A stretch of DNA of 64,000 bases from Bacteroidota bacterium (GTDB lineage Bacteria; Bacteroidota; Bacteroidia; Chitinophagales; Chitinophagaceae): the NCBI GenBank assembly GCA_016712665.1, contig JADJQP010000002.1, forward strand, positions 372,001 through 436,000, in the 5' to 3' direction. The first letter of the stretch is position 1; every line of letters starts with the position of its first letter. Both the position numbers and the translations under genes were made by a program. Below the pieces are notes generated by a model. It was not told the DNA's origin and ran no database searches. It was given only the letters and a program-made list of their open reading frames with translations. Positions 38,231 to 48,801 of this stretch are shown here, piece by piece.

Positions 38231-40081
38231 TCAATACCCTCTTCCCAGATTTCCTTCCATATAATTCATAAAAGCTTTATTCACTACCACATTGCCACCC
38301 GACGTCGGATAGTCGCCTGTAAAATACCAATCGCCCATATTATCGGGGCAGGCTTCATGCAAATTCTCAATGGTTTGATAAATAATTTCAACCTCAGCAT
38401 TTACATCGGAGGTTTTTAGCATTTGTGCAATTTTTACATTAATCTCTTCAATGGAATATTGCTTATAAATACGTTTTACGAAGTTTTGAGAAGATAATTT
38501 ATTCGACTTTTCAGCATGCAGACACTCAGCATACACATCGGTGAGAATATGTGATTGTCGATTTTCTTTAAGCAGTTCAACAGTAGCCTGAAACGCAATA
38601 AACTCACCCATTTTACTCATATCGATGCCATAACAATCCGGATAACGAATTTGCGGTGCAGAGGAAACAATGGTAATTTTATTAGGACCTAAACGATCCA
38701 GCATTTTTATAATACTCTCCTTTAAGGTAGTGCCACGGACAATCGAATCATCAATCACCACCAATGAATCGATACCTTCACGAACCGTTCCATAGGTGAT
38801 ATCATATACATGCTGTACCATTTCGTTTCGTGCGGCATCCTCTGTTATGAAGGTTCGTAGCTTAACGTCCTTAATCGCAATCTTTTCAATGCGAACCCTA
38901 CGCTCAATCATTTGCTGTAGCCGCTCTTCGTCAAAATCTTTTCCCCAGCCCATAATACGGCTGACTTTAATTTCATTCAGATAAGACTCCGCTCCTTTTA
39001 TCAAACCAAAAAAGGCGGTTTCCGCGGTATTGGGAATAAAGGAGAAGATAGTATTTTTTAAATCATATTTAATAGCCTTCAAAACCTTCACAGAGAGCAA
39101 TTTCCCAAGTGCTTTTCGCTCCTTATAAATTTCTTCGTCGCTACCTCTTGAAAAATAAATACGTTCAAAACTACAAGCTTTCTTGGGAGCTTCAGGTAGT
39201 ATACGTTCTAAGGTATATTCGCCATTGCTTTTTACAATAAGCGCATGACCGGGTGGCAATTCAATAATTTTATCGGAGGTTGTTTTAAATGCAGTCATTA
39301 ATACAGGTCGCTCCGAAGCGGCTGCCACCACCTCATCATCAATATAATAATAGGCCGGGCGAATACCGTGTTTATCACGCAAAATAAAGGCATCACCATT
39401 GCCACAAATTCCTTCAGCTACAAATCCGCCATCAAACATTTCGCAGGCCTTACTCAATACATTCTGCCAATTGATACTTGACTCTTGTTTCTTTTCTTCT
39501 TCTCTTAAAAAATAGTGTATTACCTCCATCATGGCACTCAAATCGCTATCGGCCTGTACACTTGCCAACGCATCTTTCTCAACAAAATGAAACAGTTCTT
39601 TGGTGTTAACCAGATTAAAATTACCCGCCAAACTTAAATTGAGTGTAGGATTAATATCTGATTTTACAAATGGATGGCAATACTCGATATTGTTTCGTCC
39701 CTGGGTGCCATAACGCAAATGTCCCATCATCACTTCACCCATATAACTCAAATACCCCTTGAGCAATTCAGGATAACTACGGATATCAGGTTGCAATTTC
39801 TCCACTTCTTCTACCTCCATTTGCACTTGCTTAAAAATATCGGCAATATTTTGTCCGGTATTGCATCGGATTCGTTTCATAAACGGGGTTCCGGCCTGTA
39901 CGTCTAATTTCACGGTAACAATACCCGCACCATCCTGACCGCGGTTGTGCTGCTTTTCCATCATCAAATACAGCTTATTTAGGCCATAAAAAGCCGTGCC
40001 ATACGTTTGGTGGAAATAAGAAAGGGGTTTGCGAAGTCTTAAAAATGCGATGCCACATTCATGGCGGATTTCATCTGACAT
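38231..40081 (-). CDS. purF: Amidophosphoribosyltransferase
   Basis: 616 aa, longer than E. coli PurF (505) but normal for the Bacteroidota form. First committed step of purine synthesis: PRPP plus glutamine to phosphoribosylamine. The nucleophilic Cys is internal (residue 9, RHECGIAFLRL) so no propeptide cleavage is needed. Glutaminase residues follow (NRGQDGAGI, GHLRYGTQGRNN), and the PRPP loop is VIDDSIVRGTTLKESI (~residue 455). A promoter -7 box ends 7 nt before the ATG. Confidence 0.95.
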   Translation of the reverse strand: MSDEIRHECGIAFLRLRKPLSYFHQTYGTAFYGLNKLYLMMEKQHNRGQDGAGIVTVKLDVQAGTPFMKRIRCNTGQNIADIFKQVQMEVEEVEKLQPDIRSYPELLKGYLSYMGEVMMGHLRYGTQGRNNIEYCHPFVKSDINPTLNLSLAGNFNLVNTKELFHFVEKDALASVQADSDLSAMMEVIHYFLREEEKKQESSINWQNVLSKACEMFDGGFVAEGICGNGDAFILRDKHGIRPAYYYIDDEVVAAASERPVLMTAFKTTSDKIIELPPGHALIVKSNGEYTLERILPEAPKKACSFERIYFSRGSDEEIYKERKALGKLLSVKVLKAIKYDLKNTIFSFIPNTAETAFFGLIKGAESYLNEIKVSRIMGWGKDFDEERLQQMIERRVRIEKIAIKDVKLRTFITEDAARNEMVQHVYDITYGTVREGIDSLVVIDDSIVRGTTLKESIIKMLDRLGPNKITIVSSAPQIRYPDCYGIDMSKMGEFIAFQATVELLKENRQSHILTDVYAECLHAEKSNKLSSQNFVKRIYKQYSIEEINVKIAQMLKTSDVNAEVEIIYQTIENLHEACPDNMGDWYFTGDYPTSGGNVVVNKAFMNYMEGNLGRGY

Positions 40082-40088
40082 AGGAGTG

Positions 40089-40117
40089 CAAAATTAGATA
40101 TTAAAATCGAATTTCAA
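40089..40117 (-). promoter_or_regulatory. Promoter of purF (TTG-N18-TAATTTTG)
   Basis: Minus strand: TTG (40115-40117), 18 nt, TAATTTTG (40089-40096). The box ends 7 nt before the start codon, so the leader is only a few nucleotides. Confidence 0.55.
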
Positions 40118-40180
40118 TTTTTATATGGTTAATGAAAACTAATAAGTACAGCAGATGATTAGGTGATTTATTTTAAAAAA

Positions 40181-40642
40181 TTACATCCATCCCAATGCTT
40201 CAAATCCCTTGCGGAATGGCCATGGAATGGCAGCTAAAATAATAACAAGTGCAATAAGATAATACCAAAACGCATTTTTATGCTTTGCTAAATCGGTAGC
40301 CGCTTTTTTGGATTTGGATCTGCCAATATGAATCAATACCAGCGCAATGAGCATCATACTAATATGTTCTACTGCAAAAAAGCGTGCAAAACCATCTTTC
40401 ATCACAAATCCCATCCCATTTGCCTGAATATTTTTATAGCCTAAACCACTTGTAAAATATAAAATCAAACCCAGTAATAATTGGATATCAATAGTACTAG
40501 TGAAAAGAATACCGGCCATATTATCCGATTTTGAGAATCCGGCCTTTTGTTGCATACCCACAAAAGCCTTAAATATAGCATACAAAGCAGTGAGCAAAAC
40601 AAGCCATCGGAGCACGCTGTGGAAATGTTGAATGTATGCCAT
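40181..40642 (-). CDS. Four-helix membrane protein of unknown function
   Basis: 153 aa from the ATG at 40640-40642 (MAYIQHFHSVLRWLVLLTAL). Four hydrophobic segments: ~8-26, ~50-68, ~88-108 and ~127-145. Conserved-looking histidines lie in or near them (QHFHSVLRW, VEHISMMLIALVLIHIG), reminiscent of small cytochrome-b-like membrane proteins, but haem binding is only a guess. Divergent from the TPR gene. Confidence 0.7.
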   Translation of the reverse strand: MAYIQHFHSVLRWLVLLTALYAIFKAFVGMQQKAGFSKSDNMAGILFTSTIDIQLLLGLILYFTSGLGYKNIQANGMGFVMKDGFARFFAVEHISMMLIALVLIHIGRSKSKKAATDLAKHKNAFWYYLIALVIILAAIPWPFRKGFEALGWM

Positions 40643-40797
40643 AAAAATAGTTTGGGACTGCAAAGATAAACAAGCATTTAACAATTGAAATAAATATTAT
40701 CTACATCATGGTGGATTACTAATTTGCTATTTAGCGATGAAGATTGTCAATAATACCTAAGTTTACCGTAATTTTACAATAACGAAACCAGCGAAAT

Positions 40798-42216
40798 ATG
40801 TTTAATGACGATTTTTTTGATGATGAAGATTTTCGTGACATAGAGGATTTACTCATTGAATTTTTTAAGATAAAAAGAGGGGAAGCACATGGTGTACTGA
40901 CAGAAGTAGATTTTGAATATTTAATCGATTATTTTGATACCAATAGCGATAGAGAAAATGCCGGACTTGCTTGTGATATTGCCTCCACCCTCTTCCCTTT
41001 TTCGTCCACTTTGTTTCTCCGCAAAGCCGAATGGCTGATGAATCAGAAAAAATACGGACAAGCCCTGAAAATTTTAGATCAGGTAGAAGAAATTGATCCC
41101 AATAATATTGAATGTGTGTTTATGAAATCGGATATTTTGCTCGACCAAAACCGATTTTCAGAAGCTGTTGACATTCTGGAACGAAATGCCGACAAATTTG
41201 ATAGTGTAGACAAGACGGATATTTTATTAGAATTGTCTGAAATTTACGATGAGTTAGAAGAGTTTGAAAAGGTATATGCCACCCTTAAAAGAATTCTGTT
41301 ATACGAGCCTACCAATGAAGACGCCTTGTTACGAATATGCTTCTGGGCAGAAATCAATAATTTTCACGAAGACAGTATTGAACTACATAGCAAAATCATC
41401 GACGAGGTCCCTTTCAATGCCATGGCATGGTATAATTTGGGCGTGGCCTATCAAGGGTTAAAGTTGTATGAAAAGCCATTGATGCGTATGATTATTGTCT
41501 GGCTATTGATGATAAATTTGAGTACGCTTATCGAAACGAAGGCGATGCCTATATTCAACTTAAGAAATTTACCAAAGCCATAGAGGTATTGGAAATGCAT
41601 TTGTCTATTGCCAAACCAGAAGATATCATTTTAGAGGCCATCGGTTATTGCTGGGACAAGCAAAAACAATATGCCAAGGCACGTGATTATTATCGAAAAG
41701 CCTCGCAATTGAATCCGCAGGACGATCAGATTTTTTAAAATTGGGGAAACGTATACCAAGGAATCTAAATGGGAAAAAGCCATCAAAGCCTATTCTGTAG
41801 CCCTGCACATAAATAAAAACAATGCCTCTTATTGTCTCGCCTTAGGAAATTGTCTAATGGAAATGAATGCCGAAAAAGAGGCCTTGGTTTGTTACCTCAA
41901 TGCGGTGCAATTGCGTCCCGATATCAAATCGACTTGGCAGGCCCTTGTGAAAGCCCTGTATAGCTCCAATTATCTGGATGAGGCGCTTTCGCAATTAATA
42001 ATAGCTGAAGAACATTGTGGCGAAAAAATAGAATTTGTATACTACAGAGCTGCTATCTTGTTAGCTCAAGGCAAAACAAAAGAAGCCGTTATTCAACTTG
42101 AAAATGCTTTAGCTTCCAATGATAAGAAAATCACGGCCCTAAAATACATCGATAGGGAAATTGTACACCATCCTGTTTTTGCCGAGGTTTTGGTAAGAAA
42201 TAAGAAGAAAAAGTAG
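40798..42216 (+). CDS. Tetratricopeptide-repeat protein (two frameshifts)
   Basis: About 472 aa when indels near 41473 (after KLYEK; restores AIDAYDYCLAIDDKFEYAYR) and in the T-run 41731-41736 (restores KIGETYTKESKWEKAIKAYS) are corrected. Eight or more 34-residue helix-pair repeats with the TPR Trp/Leu/Gly...Ala pattern (AWYNLGVAYQGL, ASYCLALGNCLMEMNAEKEA). The N-terminus is very acidic (MFNDDFFDDEDFRDIEDLL). Cytoplasmic scaffold; partner unknown. Ends 7 bp before the aminotransferase gene, likely one operon. Confidence 0.85.
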
Positions 42217-42223
42217 TTGTATT

Positions 42224-43372
42224 GTGCAGTCGAAATTACCCCATGTAGGCACTACGATTTTCACGGTCATGAGCAATCTCGCTCGTGAACATAATGCCAT
42301 TAATCTGTCGCAGGGGTTTCCGGATTATCCCATCTCTTCAAAACTAATTTCGTATGTAAACGAGGCCATGCTGTCAGGTTTCAACCAATATGCCCCCATG
42401 CCCGGCCTGCCCGAATTACGAGCGGTGTTGGCACAAAAAATAGAACGACTCTATCAGGCAACCATGAATCCGGACACCGAAATTACCATCACACCGGGGG
42501 CCACTTATGCCATATACTGTGCCTTCACTGCCATTTTACAACCCGGCGATGAGGTGATTGTATTGGAACCTGCCTATGATAGTTATATTCCCAATATCCA
42601 TCTTAATGGTGCCAAAGCAGTATGTGTTGCCTTACAATATCCCGACTACTCTGTAAACTGGCAAAAAGTAAAAGAGGCCATCTCTCCCAAAACCAAAGCC
42701 ATCATCATTAATACACCACATAACCCCACAGGCTATGTGTGGACAGCGGACGATATGAAGCAATTGGATGCCCTTACCGCCAATACCGACATCTTGATAC
42801 TCAGTGATGAGGTGTACGAACATATTACCCTAGACGGGAGGACTCACGAATCGGTGTTACAATATGAGGGACTGAGAAACCGCAGTCTGGTGCTGTTTTC
42901 CTTTGGAAAGGTATTTCATGCCACCGGCTGGAAAATGGGTTATTGTGTTGCGCCTGAACCTTTAATGAAGGAATTCAGAAAAGTTCATCAGTTTGTCGGT
43001 TTCACCACCAATACACCCATGCAATATGCGCTGGCCAAACTATTGGAAGATGAAAATGAATATTTGCAATTGCCCCATTTTTTTGAAAAGAAACGCGATT
43101 TGTTTTTAGAAATGCTGAGCGATTTACCATTCACCATCCATCAAAAATCGCAGGGTAGCTATTTTCAACTAGCAGGATATGAAAAAATAAATGACATGGG
43201 CGATAAAGATTTTGCCACCTGGCTCACCAAAGAAATTGGGGTGGCCACTATTCCGGTCAGTGCCTTTAATCAAGATGGAAGAGATGATAAACTCATTCGG
43301 TTTTGCTTTGCCAAAATGGATAGCACCTTACATGCAGCTGCGGAGCGAATGAAAAAATTATTGACTCTCTAA
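42224..43372 (+). CDS. ybdL: PLP-dependent aminotransferase, methionine aminotransferase (YbdL) type
   Basis: 382 aa, GTG start. Fold-type I class I aminotransferase: NLSQGFPDYP at the N-terminus, the PLP Asn/Asp/Tyr motifs (NTPHNPTGYVW, ILSDEVYEH) and the Schiff-base Lys in SFGKVFHATGWKMGY (~residue 232). The pattern matches YbdL/kynurenine-glutamine transaminase K relatives, which use methionine, phenylalanine or kynurenine with a 2-oxoacid; methionine salvage is the usual assignment. Close behind the TPR gene. Confidence 0.88.
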   Translation: MQSKLPHVGTTIFTVMSNLAREHNAINLSQGFPDYPISSKLISYVNEAMLSGFNQYAPMPGLPELRAVLAQKIERLYQATMNPDTEITITPGATYAIYCAFTAILQPGDEVIVLEPAYDSYIPNIHLNGAKAVCVALQYPDYSVNWQKVKEAISPKTKAIIINTPHNPTGYVWTADDMKQLDALTANTDILILSDEVYEHITLDGRTHESVLQYEGLRNRSLVLFSFGKVFHATGWKMGYCVAPEPLMKEFRKVHQFVGFTTNTPMQYALAKLLEDENEYLQLPHFFEKKRDLFLEMLSDLPFTIHQKSQGSYFQLAGYEKINDMGDKDFATWLTKEIGVATIPVSAFNQDGRDDKLIRFCFAKMDSTLHAAAERMKKLLTL

Positions 43373-43383
43373 AAATTACAAAA

Positions 43384-43411
43384 GCCCCACCTGAAATGAA
43401 TCAGATGAGGC
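43384..43411 (-). terminator. Probable terminator of the small secreted protein gene
   Basis: Read on the minus strand, an 11-bp stem (two G-T pairs) formed by 43401-43411 with 43384-43394, 6-nt loop, followed by T-rich sequence. Confidence 0.5.
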
Positions 43412-43436
43412 CATTTGCCTAAATCTAAAAACACAC

Positions 43437-43717
43437 TTAGTTTACAACCTTAATACAACCGTCTTTTATTTCTATTTTGTCATCTGCTTTTACTTCAAAT
43501 TTACCACATGGCGTTTCAATGATGCACTTGGTGCCACTGCCTTGAACAGTAGTTGCCCGCTGGTACTGCTTCTGAATTCCACTTCTTTGGTAGACCCATC
43601 CATGGTTACTTTAAATTTATAATCTTTTGAATCTTTGTTATAATATTTGATATATACAGATCCGAAAATGGATGTACTACCCAGTATGAATAGCATCGCT
43701 ATAATTCCTTTTTTCAT
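43437..43717 (-). CDS. Small secreted protein (frameshifted)
   Basis: Starts MKKGIIAMLFILGSTSIFGS, a signal peptide. The frame shifts near 43550-43565; the second frame continues ATTVQGSGTKCIIETPCGKF and IEIKDGCIKVVN to the TAA at 43437-43439, for ~93 aa total. The body is short beta strands with three cysteines. No family recognised. Lies convergent to the aminotransferase gene and divergent from the pseudouridine synthase gene. Confidence 0.6.
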
Positions 43718-43854
43718 TTTGATGTAATTTAGAATTCAAAGATAGAAAGCCCCTCCATTGATACTTCCCTACTTTAGTAAACGATAGCAAGCATTCAATA
43801 AGTGACTAATTATTTTAGGTAAGTGTGAAATAATAACTCAACTTGCACCCGAAA

Positions 43855-44466
43855 ATGAAGGTAAATACGCACCGTTATTTTATTTTGTACAAACCTTTTG
43901 ATATGGTTTCGCAGTTTATTGGTACCGATGGAAGCAGACGATTGCGCGAAATCGATTTTGATTTTCCGGAGGGCATACACGCTATTGGCCGCCTAGACAG
44001 TCATTCAGAAGGATTGCTTTTGCTTACGACCAATAAAAAAGTAACCAAACTTCTTTTTGAAAGCAAGATTCCGCATTCGCGAACCTACATTGTACAGGTG
44101 CTGCATAAAGTAAGCGACGAAACCGTACAAACCTTACGGAACGGTGTACGGATTCGAATAAAAGGAAATGTCGATTGGATCACCAGTCCATGTTCAGTAC
44201 ATATCATTGATAAACCCGACAAGCTTTTTGATGTAGAAAACGGTCTTAAGGAATTTATACCACATACATGGCTCCAAATCACCCTTACAGAGGGCAAATA
44301 TCACCAAATTCGAAAAATGGTATTTGCGCTCAAGCACCGATGCCGTCGCCTGATACGGGTTTCTATTGAAGATTTGACGATGGGCGATTTAGCACCCGGC
44401 GAAGTAAAAGAACTGGAGGAAGCCGATTTCTTTAAAATGCTCAAAATAGAAAATTATGAATCTTGA
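43855..44466 (+). CDS. rluE: Pseudouridine synthase, RluE/RsuA group
   Basis: 203 aa from ATG 43855 (an upstream TTG would add four residues). Catalytic Asp in AIGRLDSHSEGLLLLTTN (~residue 48), N-terminal YFILYKPFDMVSQF and C-terminal EGKYHQIRKMVFALKHRC are family marks. There is no N-terminal S4 domain, as in RluE, which makes pseudouridine in helix 94-region of 23S rRNA; target assignment follows that similarity. Confidence 0.88.
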   Translation: MKVNTHRYFILYKPFDMVSQFIGTDGSRRLREIDFDFPEGIHAIGRLDSHSEGLLLLTTNKKVTKLLFESKIPHSRTYIVQVLHKVSDETVQTLRNGVRIRIKGNVDWITSPCSVHIIDKPDKLFDVENGLKEFIPHTWLQITLTEGKYHQIRKMVFALKHRCRRLIRVSIEDLTMGDLAPGEVKELEEADFFKMLKIENYES

Positions 44467-44511
44467 CGGAAATAGTCTTTACGGAGCGACGAAAAATGGC
44501 AATTAAAAAAT

Positions 44512-44519
44512 TATATTTG
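44512..44519 (+). promoter_or_regulatory. -7 box of thrS (TATATTTG)
   Basis: Consensus TAnnTTTG ending 7 nt before the thrS ATG; no good -33 element. Suggests a near-leaderless transcript. Confidence 0.45.
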
Positions 44520-44526
44520 CAACCTT

Positions 44527-46455
44527 ATGATTAATATTACTTTTCCTGATGGCAATGTGCGTCAGTATGAACCCGGTGTGTCCTCCATGGACATTGCAAA
44601 GTCGATTAGTGAAGGACTTGCAAAAAAAATATTAGTGGCTGAAGTAAATGGGCAGGTATTAGACCTTAGTCGCCCCATTACCGCAGATAGCAGTATTAAA
44701 TTGATAACATGGGATGATGAAGTGGGCAAAAATACCTTTTGGCACAGCTCGGCACATTTGATGGCGGAAGCCGTGGAAGCCTTGTTTCCCGGAGTGAAAT
44801 TTTGGGTAGGACCGGCACTTGATAATGGGTTTTACTACGATATGGATTTAGGCGACCGTCAAATGTCTGAAGAAGATTTGGCCGCATTGGAACAAAAGAT
44901 GGGTGAATTAGCCAAGCAAAATAATATCTATATCCGCGAAGAGATTTCAAAGAAGGATGCTGTAAGTCTTTTCTTCAATAGAAATGATGAATACAAATTA
45001 GATTTGTTGCATAATTTGGAAGACGGCAATATCACCCTTTACAAGCAAGGGCAATTTACCGATCTTTGCAGAGGACCTCATATTCCGAGCACCGGACATA
45101 TAAAAGCCATTAAGCTTACCAATATTGCAGGAGCGTATTGGAAAGGCGATGAAAAAAATAAAATGTTGACCCGCGTGTATGGTGTTACCTTCCCCAATGC
45201 AAAATTGCTGGAAGAACATTTGACCATGTTGGAAGAGGCGAAAAAACGCGATCATCGAAAGTTAGGGAAGGAATTGAGTATCTATACCATGAATGATGAT
45301 ATTGGTCCCGGTTTGATTTTGTGGATGCCCAACGGAACCATTATTATTGAAGAATTAGAAAAGCTTGCCAAGGAAACCGAAGAGGCGGCTGGTTATAAAA
45401 GAGTGGTAACCCTTCATATCGCAAAAGAAAATCTTTATATCACTAGTGGACATCTACCCTACTATGCTGATAGTATGTATCCGGCAATGGAATTAGATGG
45501 CACCAAATATTACCTAAAAGCGATGAACTGTCCGCATCATCATAAAATATTTGATGCTGAACCACATAGCTATAAAGACATGCCTTTGCGTTTGGCGGAG
45601 TATGGCACTTGCTATCGTTATGAACAAAGCGGTGAATTGTTTGGCTTGATGCGGGTGAGATGTCTTCACATGAACGATGCTCATATCTACTGCTCAAAGG
45701 AGCAATTTGCAGAGGAGTTTAAAGCAGTAAATGCTATGTACTTAAAATACTTCCAAATATTTGGTATCGAAAAGTATGTAATGCGTTTATCCTTGCACGA
45801 TCCTGAAAAACTAGGACAGAAATATGTAAATGAACCAGAGTTATGGCTTGAAACGGAGGACTTGGTGCGTAAGGTATTGATTGAAACAGGCGTACCCTTT
45901 GTGGAGGTAAAAGGCGAAGGCGCTTTTTATGGTCCAAAAATAGATGTACAAATATGGAGTGCCATCGGACGTGAATTTACTTTAGCTACCAATCAGGTTG
46001 ATTTTGCGCAACCTCGAAGTTTTGGGTTATCCTATACCAATCAAAACAACGAGCAGGAAATTCCATTAATCATACACCGAGCGCCATTAGGCACTCATGA
46101 GCGCTTTATTGGATTTTTATTAGAGCATTATGCCGGAAAATTACCGATGTGGTTAGCACCGGTGCAAGCAAAAATTTTACCTATCAGCGATAAGTTTATG
46201 GACTATTGTGTAGATATCAAAAACCAAATGCGAGCCAGAGGTATACGGGTAGAAATTGATGATCGCAGCGAAAAGATCGGTAAGAAAATACGCGATACCG
46301 AACTACTGAAAGTACCTTATATGCTGGTTGTCGGCGAAAAAGAAATGGCCGAACATGGCGTTTCACTTCGTATGCAAGGCAAGGGCGATCAGGGTTTAAT
46401 AGCAGTCGATAGTCTGATTAGTGGCATGGTAGATATGATACAAAACAGAAGATAA
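44527..46455 (+). CDS. thrS: Threonyl-tRNA synthetase
   Basis: 642 aa, full length. N-terminal TGS domain (residues 1-60), second additional editing domain with HSSAHLMAEAVEALFPG (~residue 75), class II core with Zn ligands in AMNCPHHHKIF and NDAHIYC, motif 3 region HRAPLGTHERFIGFLLEHYA, and the C-terminal anticodon domain (VQAKILPISDKF...). Charges tRNA-Thr and edits Ser-tRNA-Thr. Intact frame. It is not followed by infC-rpmI-rplT as in many bacteria. Confidence 0.97.
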   Translation: MINITFPDGNVRQYEPGVSSMDIAKSISEGLAKKILVAEVNGQVLDLSRPITADSSIKLITWDDEVGKNTFWHSSAHLMAEAVEALFPGVKFWVGPALDNGFYYDMDLGDRQMSEEDLAALEQKMGELAKQNNIYIREEISKKDAVSLFFNRNDEYKLDLLHNLEDGNITLYKQGQFTDLCRGPHIPSTGHIKAIKLTNIAGAYWKGDEKNKMLTRVYGVTFPNAKLLEEHLTMLEEAKKRDHRKLGKELSIYTMNDDIGPGLILWMPNGTIIIEELEKLAKETEEAAGYKRVVTLHIAKENLYITSGHLPYYADSMYPAMELDGTKYYLKAMNCPHHHKIFDAEPHSYKDMPLRLAEYGTCYRYEQSGELFGLMRVRCLHMNDAHIYCSKEQFAEEFKAVNAMYLKYFQIFGIEKYVMRLSLHDPEKLGQKYVNEPELWLETEDLVRKVLIETGVPFVEVKGEGAFYGPKIDVQIWSAIGREFTLATNQVDFAQPRSFGLSYTNQNNEQEIPLIIHRAPLGTHERFIGFLLEHYAGKLPMWLAPVQAKILPISDKFMDYCVDIKNQMRARGIRVEIDDRSEKIGKKIRDTELLKVPYMLVVGEKEMAEHGVSLRMQGKGDQGLIAVDSLISGMVDMIQNRR

Positions 46456-46660
46456 TACCCGAAAGAGAATTTTATTTTTTTAAAATGCTGAAAAGTTAGC
46501 CTGTAAGATCGCAGACTACTAAGAGGTTTGTTGAGAAACCATTCATTTGGCTCCACACTCAACACCAAATAAAATCCTAGTCTTCAATAAATATGATGAC
46601 ATTCATCATGTTTTAGTACAATAACTAATTCTACCTTTGATTTCAATCAATTATTAGAAA

Positions 46661-48274
46661 ATGAAAATACTACTAATTCAATTCTGTTTTATTAGCTGCA
46701 TGTTCTTAAATACCAATGCGCAAATTACCTTTCAAAAAGCATTTGGTGGTACCGCTATGGATGAGGGGAATTCTATACAACAAACCACAGACGGAGGATA
46801 TATTATTGCTGGAACAACTACAAGTTATGGTGTTGGTGGTCGGGATTTATTAGTACTAAAAACGAATTCAATGGGTGATACAACTTGGTCAAAAACCTAT
46901 GGCGGTATAACGGATAATGAATCTGGATTTTGTATAAAACAGACCTCTGATGGTGGATATATTGTATCAGGGGTCGCCTCTTCGTTTGCTGATGCAAGTG
47001 GGGATATGTATATAATTAAAATAAAGGCCAATGGAGATACCACTTGGACCAGAACCTACGGTGGCATAGGGTACGAATGGGGTGCAAGCATACTGCAAAC
47101 AACAGATGGAGGTTATATTTTTACTGGTCAAACCCCTGCATTTGGTGCTGGTGCATTTGATGTGTATTTGGTCAAAATAAATGGGTTTGGGAATATTGAA
47201 TGGACAAAAACCTATGGTGGTGTTGGCAGTGAATATGGCACAGCGGTTCAACAAACCTCCGACGGAGGATATATCATTGTAGGCTCAAATGACAATAATT
47301 TTGGATTTGGTGGAAGTGATTTTTACTTGGTTAAAACCGACGCAACAGGAAATCATATTTGGTCAAAAACGTACGGGAATAGTGGATTTGAAGAAGGTAA
47401 AGCGGTAAAACAAACCCTAGATGGAGGGTACATAATTGCGGGCACCTCTGAGGATGCATTAGGCCCCCTTGGACCCGATATGTGCTTAATTAAAACGAAT
47501 GCTGTTGGAGACACACTTTGGTCAAAATTGTATGGAGGTGCTATGATAGATGAATGCTACGATGTCCAACAAACAGTTGACGGGGGATTTATAATGGTTG
47601 GCAAATCATTTAGCTTTAGTGTTAATGGCGATTATGATGTATATGTTGTAAAAGTAACTGGACAAGGGGTGGTACAATGGTCAAAAACGTATGGCGGTAG
47701 CACCACCAATCACAATGAAATTGGTTATTCAATTCAACAAACAACAGACAAGGGGTATATTATATCTGGTGAAACGATGAATGGTTTTGGTATTGGCCTA
47801 AAAAATATATATGTAATTAAAACGGACTCATTAGGAAATAGTGGCTGCAATCAAGGGAATGTAGCTACCATTACCTCCCATTACTTGCCGCAGGTAGCCA
47901 ATACAGCTACCCTAGTGGGGACTGGCGGAATGATGAATTTGACTCCAACAGCAGTAAATGCAGGAACAACCCAAACGAATTTATGCCTTTCTGTTCCAAA
48001 TATTATTCCTGAAATATACAACGACCTATCAATTTATGCGTACCCCAATCCCTTCTATAAAACAATAACGATTTCCACTAATGATCTTGTTCATTACAAT
48101 TCAATAAAAATCTATAGTGTTATTGGCCAACTCGTACAATCGAAAATTGATATTCCCAAATCCGCCAACTCAAAAGCAATTGTTTTAGAATTAGATGAAC
48201 TCCAAGATGGCATTTATTACATTGATTTGCAGGCCACCACTTTTCATAAAATAATAAAATTAGTTAAGCACTAA
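46661..48274 (+). CDS. Secreted seven-repeat (beta-propeller-like) protein with T9SS sorting tail
   Basis: 537 aa. Signal peptide MKILLIQFCFISCMFLNTNA. Residues ~24-395 hold seven ~52-residue repeats, each TYGG...QQTxDGGYIIxGxT...DxYLVKTDxxGxxxWSK, consistent with a seven-bladed propeller. The last ~85 residues are a type A sorting domain (YAYPNPFYKTITISTNDL ... DGIYYIDLQ, IIKLVKH). Predicted to be exported by the type IX system and held at, or released from, the surface; ligand unknown. A -7-like element is weak here. Confidence 0.85.
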   Translation: MKILLIQFCFISCMFLNTNAQITFQKAFGGTAMDEGNSIQQTTDGGYIIAGTTTSYGVGGRDLLVLKTNSMGDTTWSKTYGGITDNESGFCIKQTSDGGYIVSGVASSFADASGDMYIIKIKANGDTTWTRTYGGIGYEWGASILQTTDGGYIFTGQTPAFGAGAFDVYLVKINGFGNIEWTKTYGGVGSEYGTAVQQTSDGGYIIVGSNDNNFGFGGSDFYLVKTDATGNHIWSKTYGNSGFEEGKAVKQTLDGGYIIAGTSEDALGPLGPDMCLIKTNAVGDTLWSKLYGGAMIDECYDVQQTVDGGFIMVGKSFSFSVNGDYDVYVVKVTGQGVVQWSKTYGGSTTNHNEIGYSIQQTTDKGYIISGETMNGFGIGLKNIYVIKTDSLGNSGCNQGNVATITSHYLPQVANTATLVGTGGMMNLTPTAVNAGTTQTNLCLSVPNIIPEIYNDLSIYAYPNPFYKTITISTNDLVHYNSIKIYSVIGQLVQSKIDIPKSANSKAIVLELDELQDGIYYIDLQATTFHKIIKLVKH

Positions 48275-48801
48275 TTCAATTCCCAAAATCATGAAATTGC
48301 CGTATACTGGTGGTTTACTATGCAAGTAGTTAATTCTTTATGTACAATTATATTGCGTGCTATCCTCAAAATTAGTTGCAACACTTTCAAACGTTCAACC
48401 TAACCGGCACGAAATCTATTACAACCATTTCAATACCTAGAAACAGATAAAATAATAAAATATGCAAATGACCACTTCACTTTTCTATTGTGGCTATGAC
48501 TACTATTAAATTAAGTATTAATTACAAAAGAGAAATTTCTCTGGATTCCAAAGTGCCACTTTCATTTGTAGAATATCGATTTATTGCATAAAATCATACC
48601 ACCATTTTGTCTCAAGTATCATATTCACCTCTAAACAAAATGAGCAAATGGCTATAAATAACTACATACAAAAAGATAGATGACTTGAAGGATTGCCAGT
48701 ACTAGCTAATACTCAACCCAGCCCCCCTCAAGACCAATTACTTCAAAGGTGGAGATCAGCCTCCAAATATTGAAAATTAATCGCGGCATTCTCTAGCCAT
48801 T
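48275..48801. other. 527-bp gap without a recognisable gene
   Basis: AT-rich with no ORF above ~50 codons that looks like protein, no tRNA-like or strong hairpin structure. It may be degraded sequence. Confidence 0.5.
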
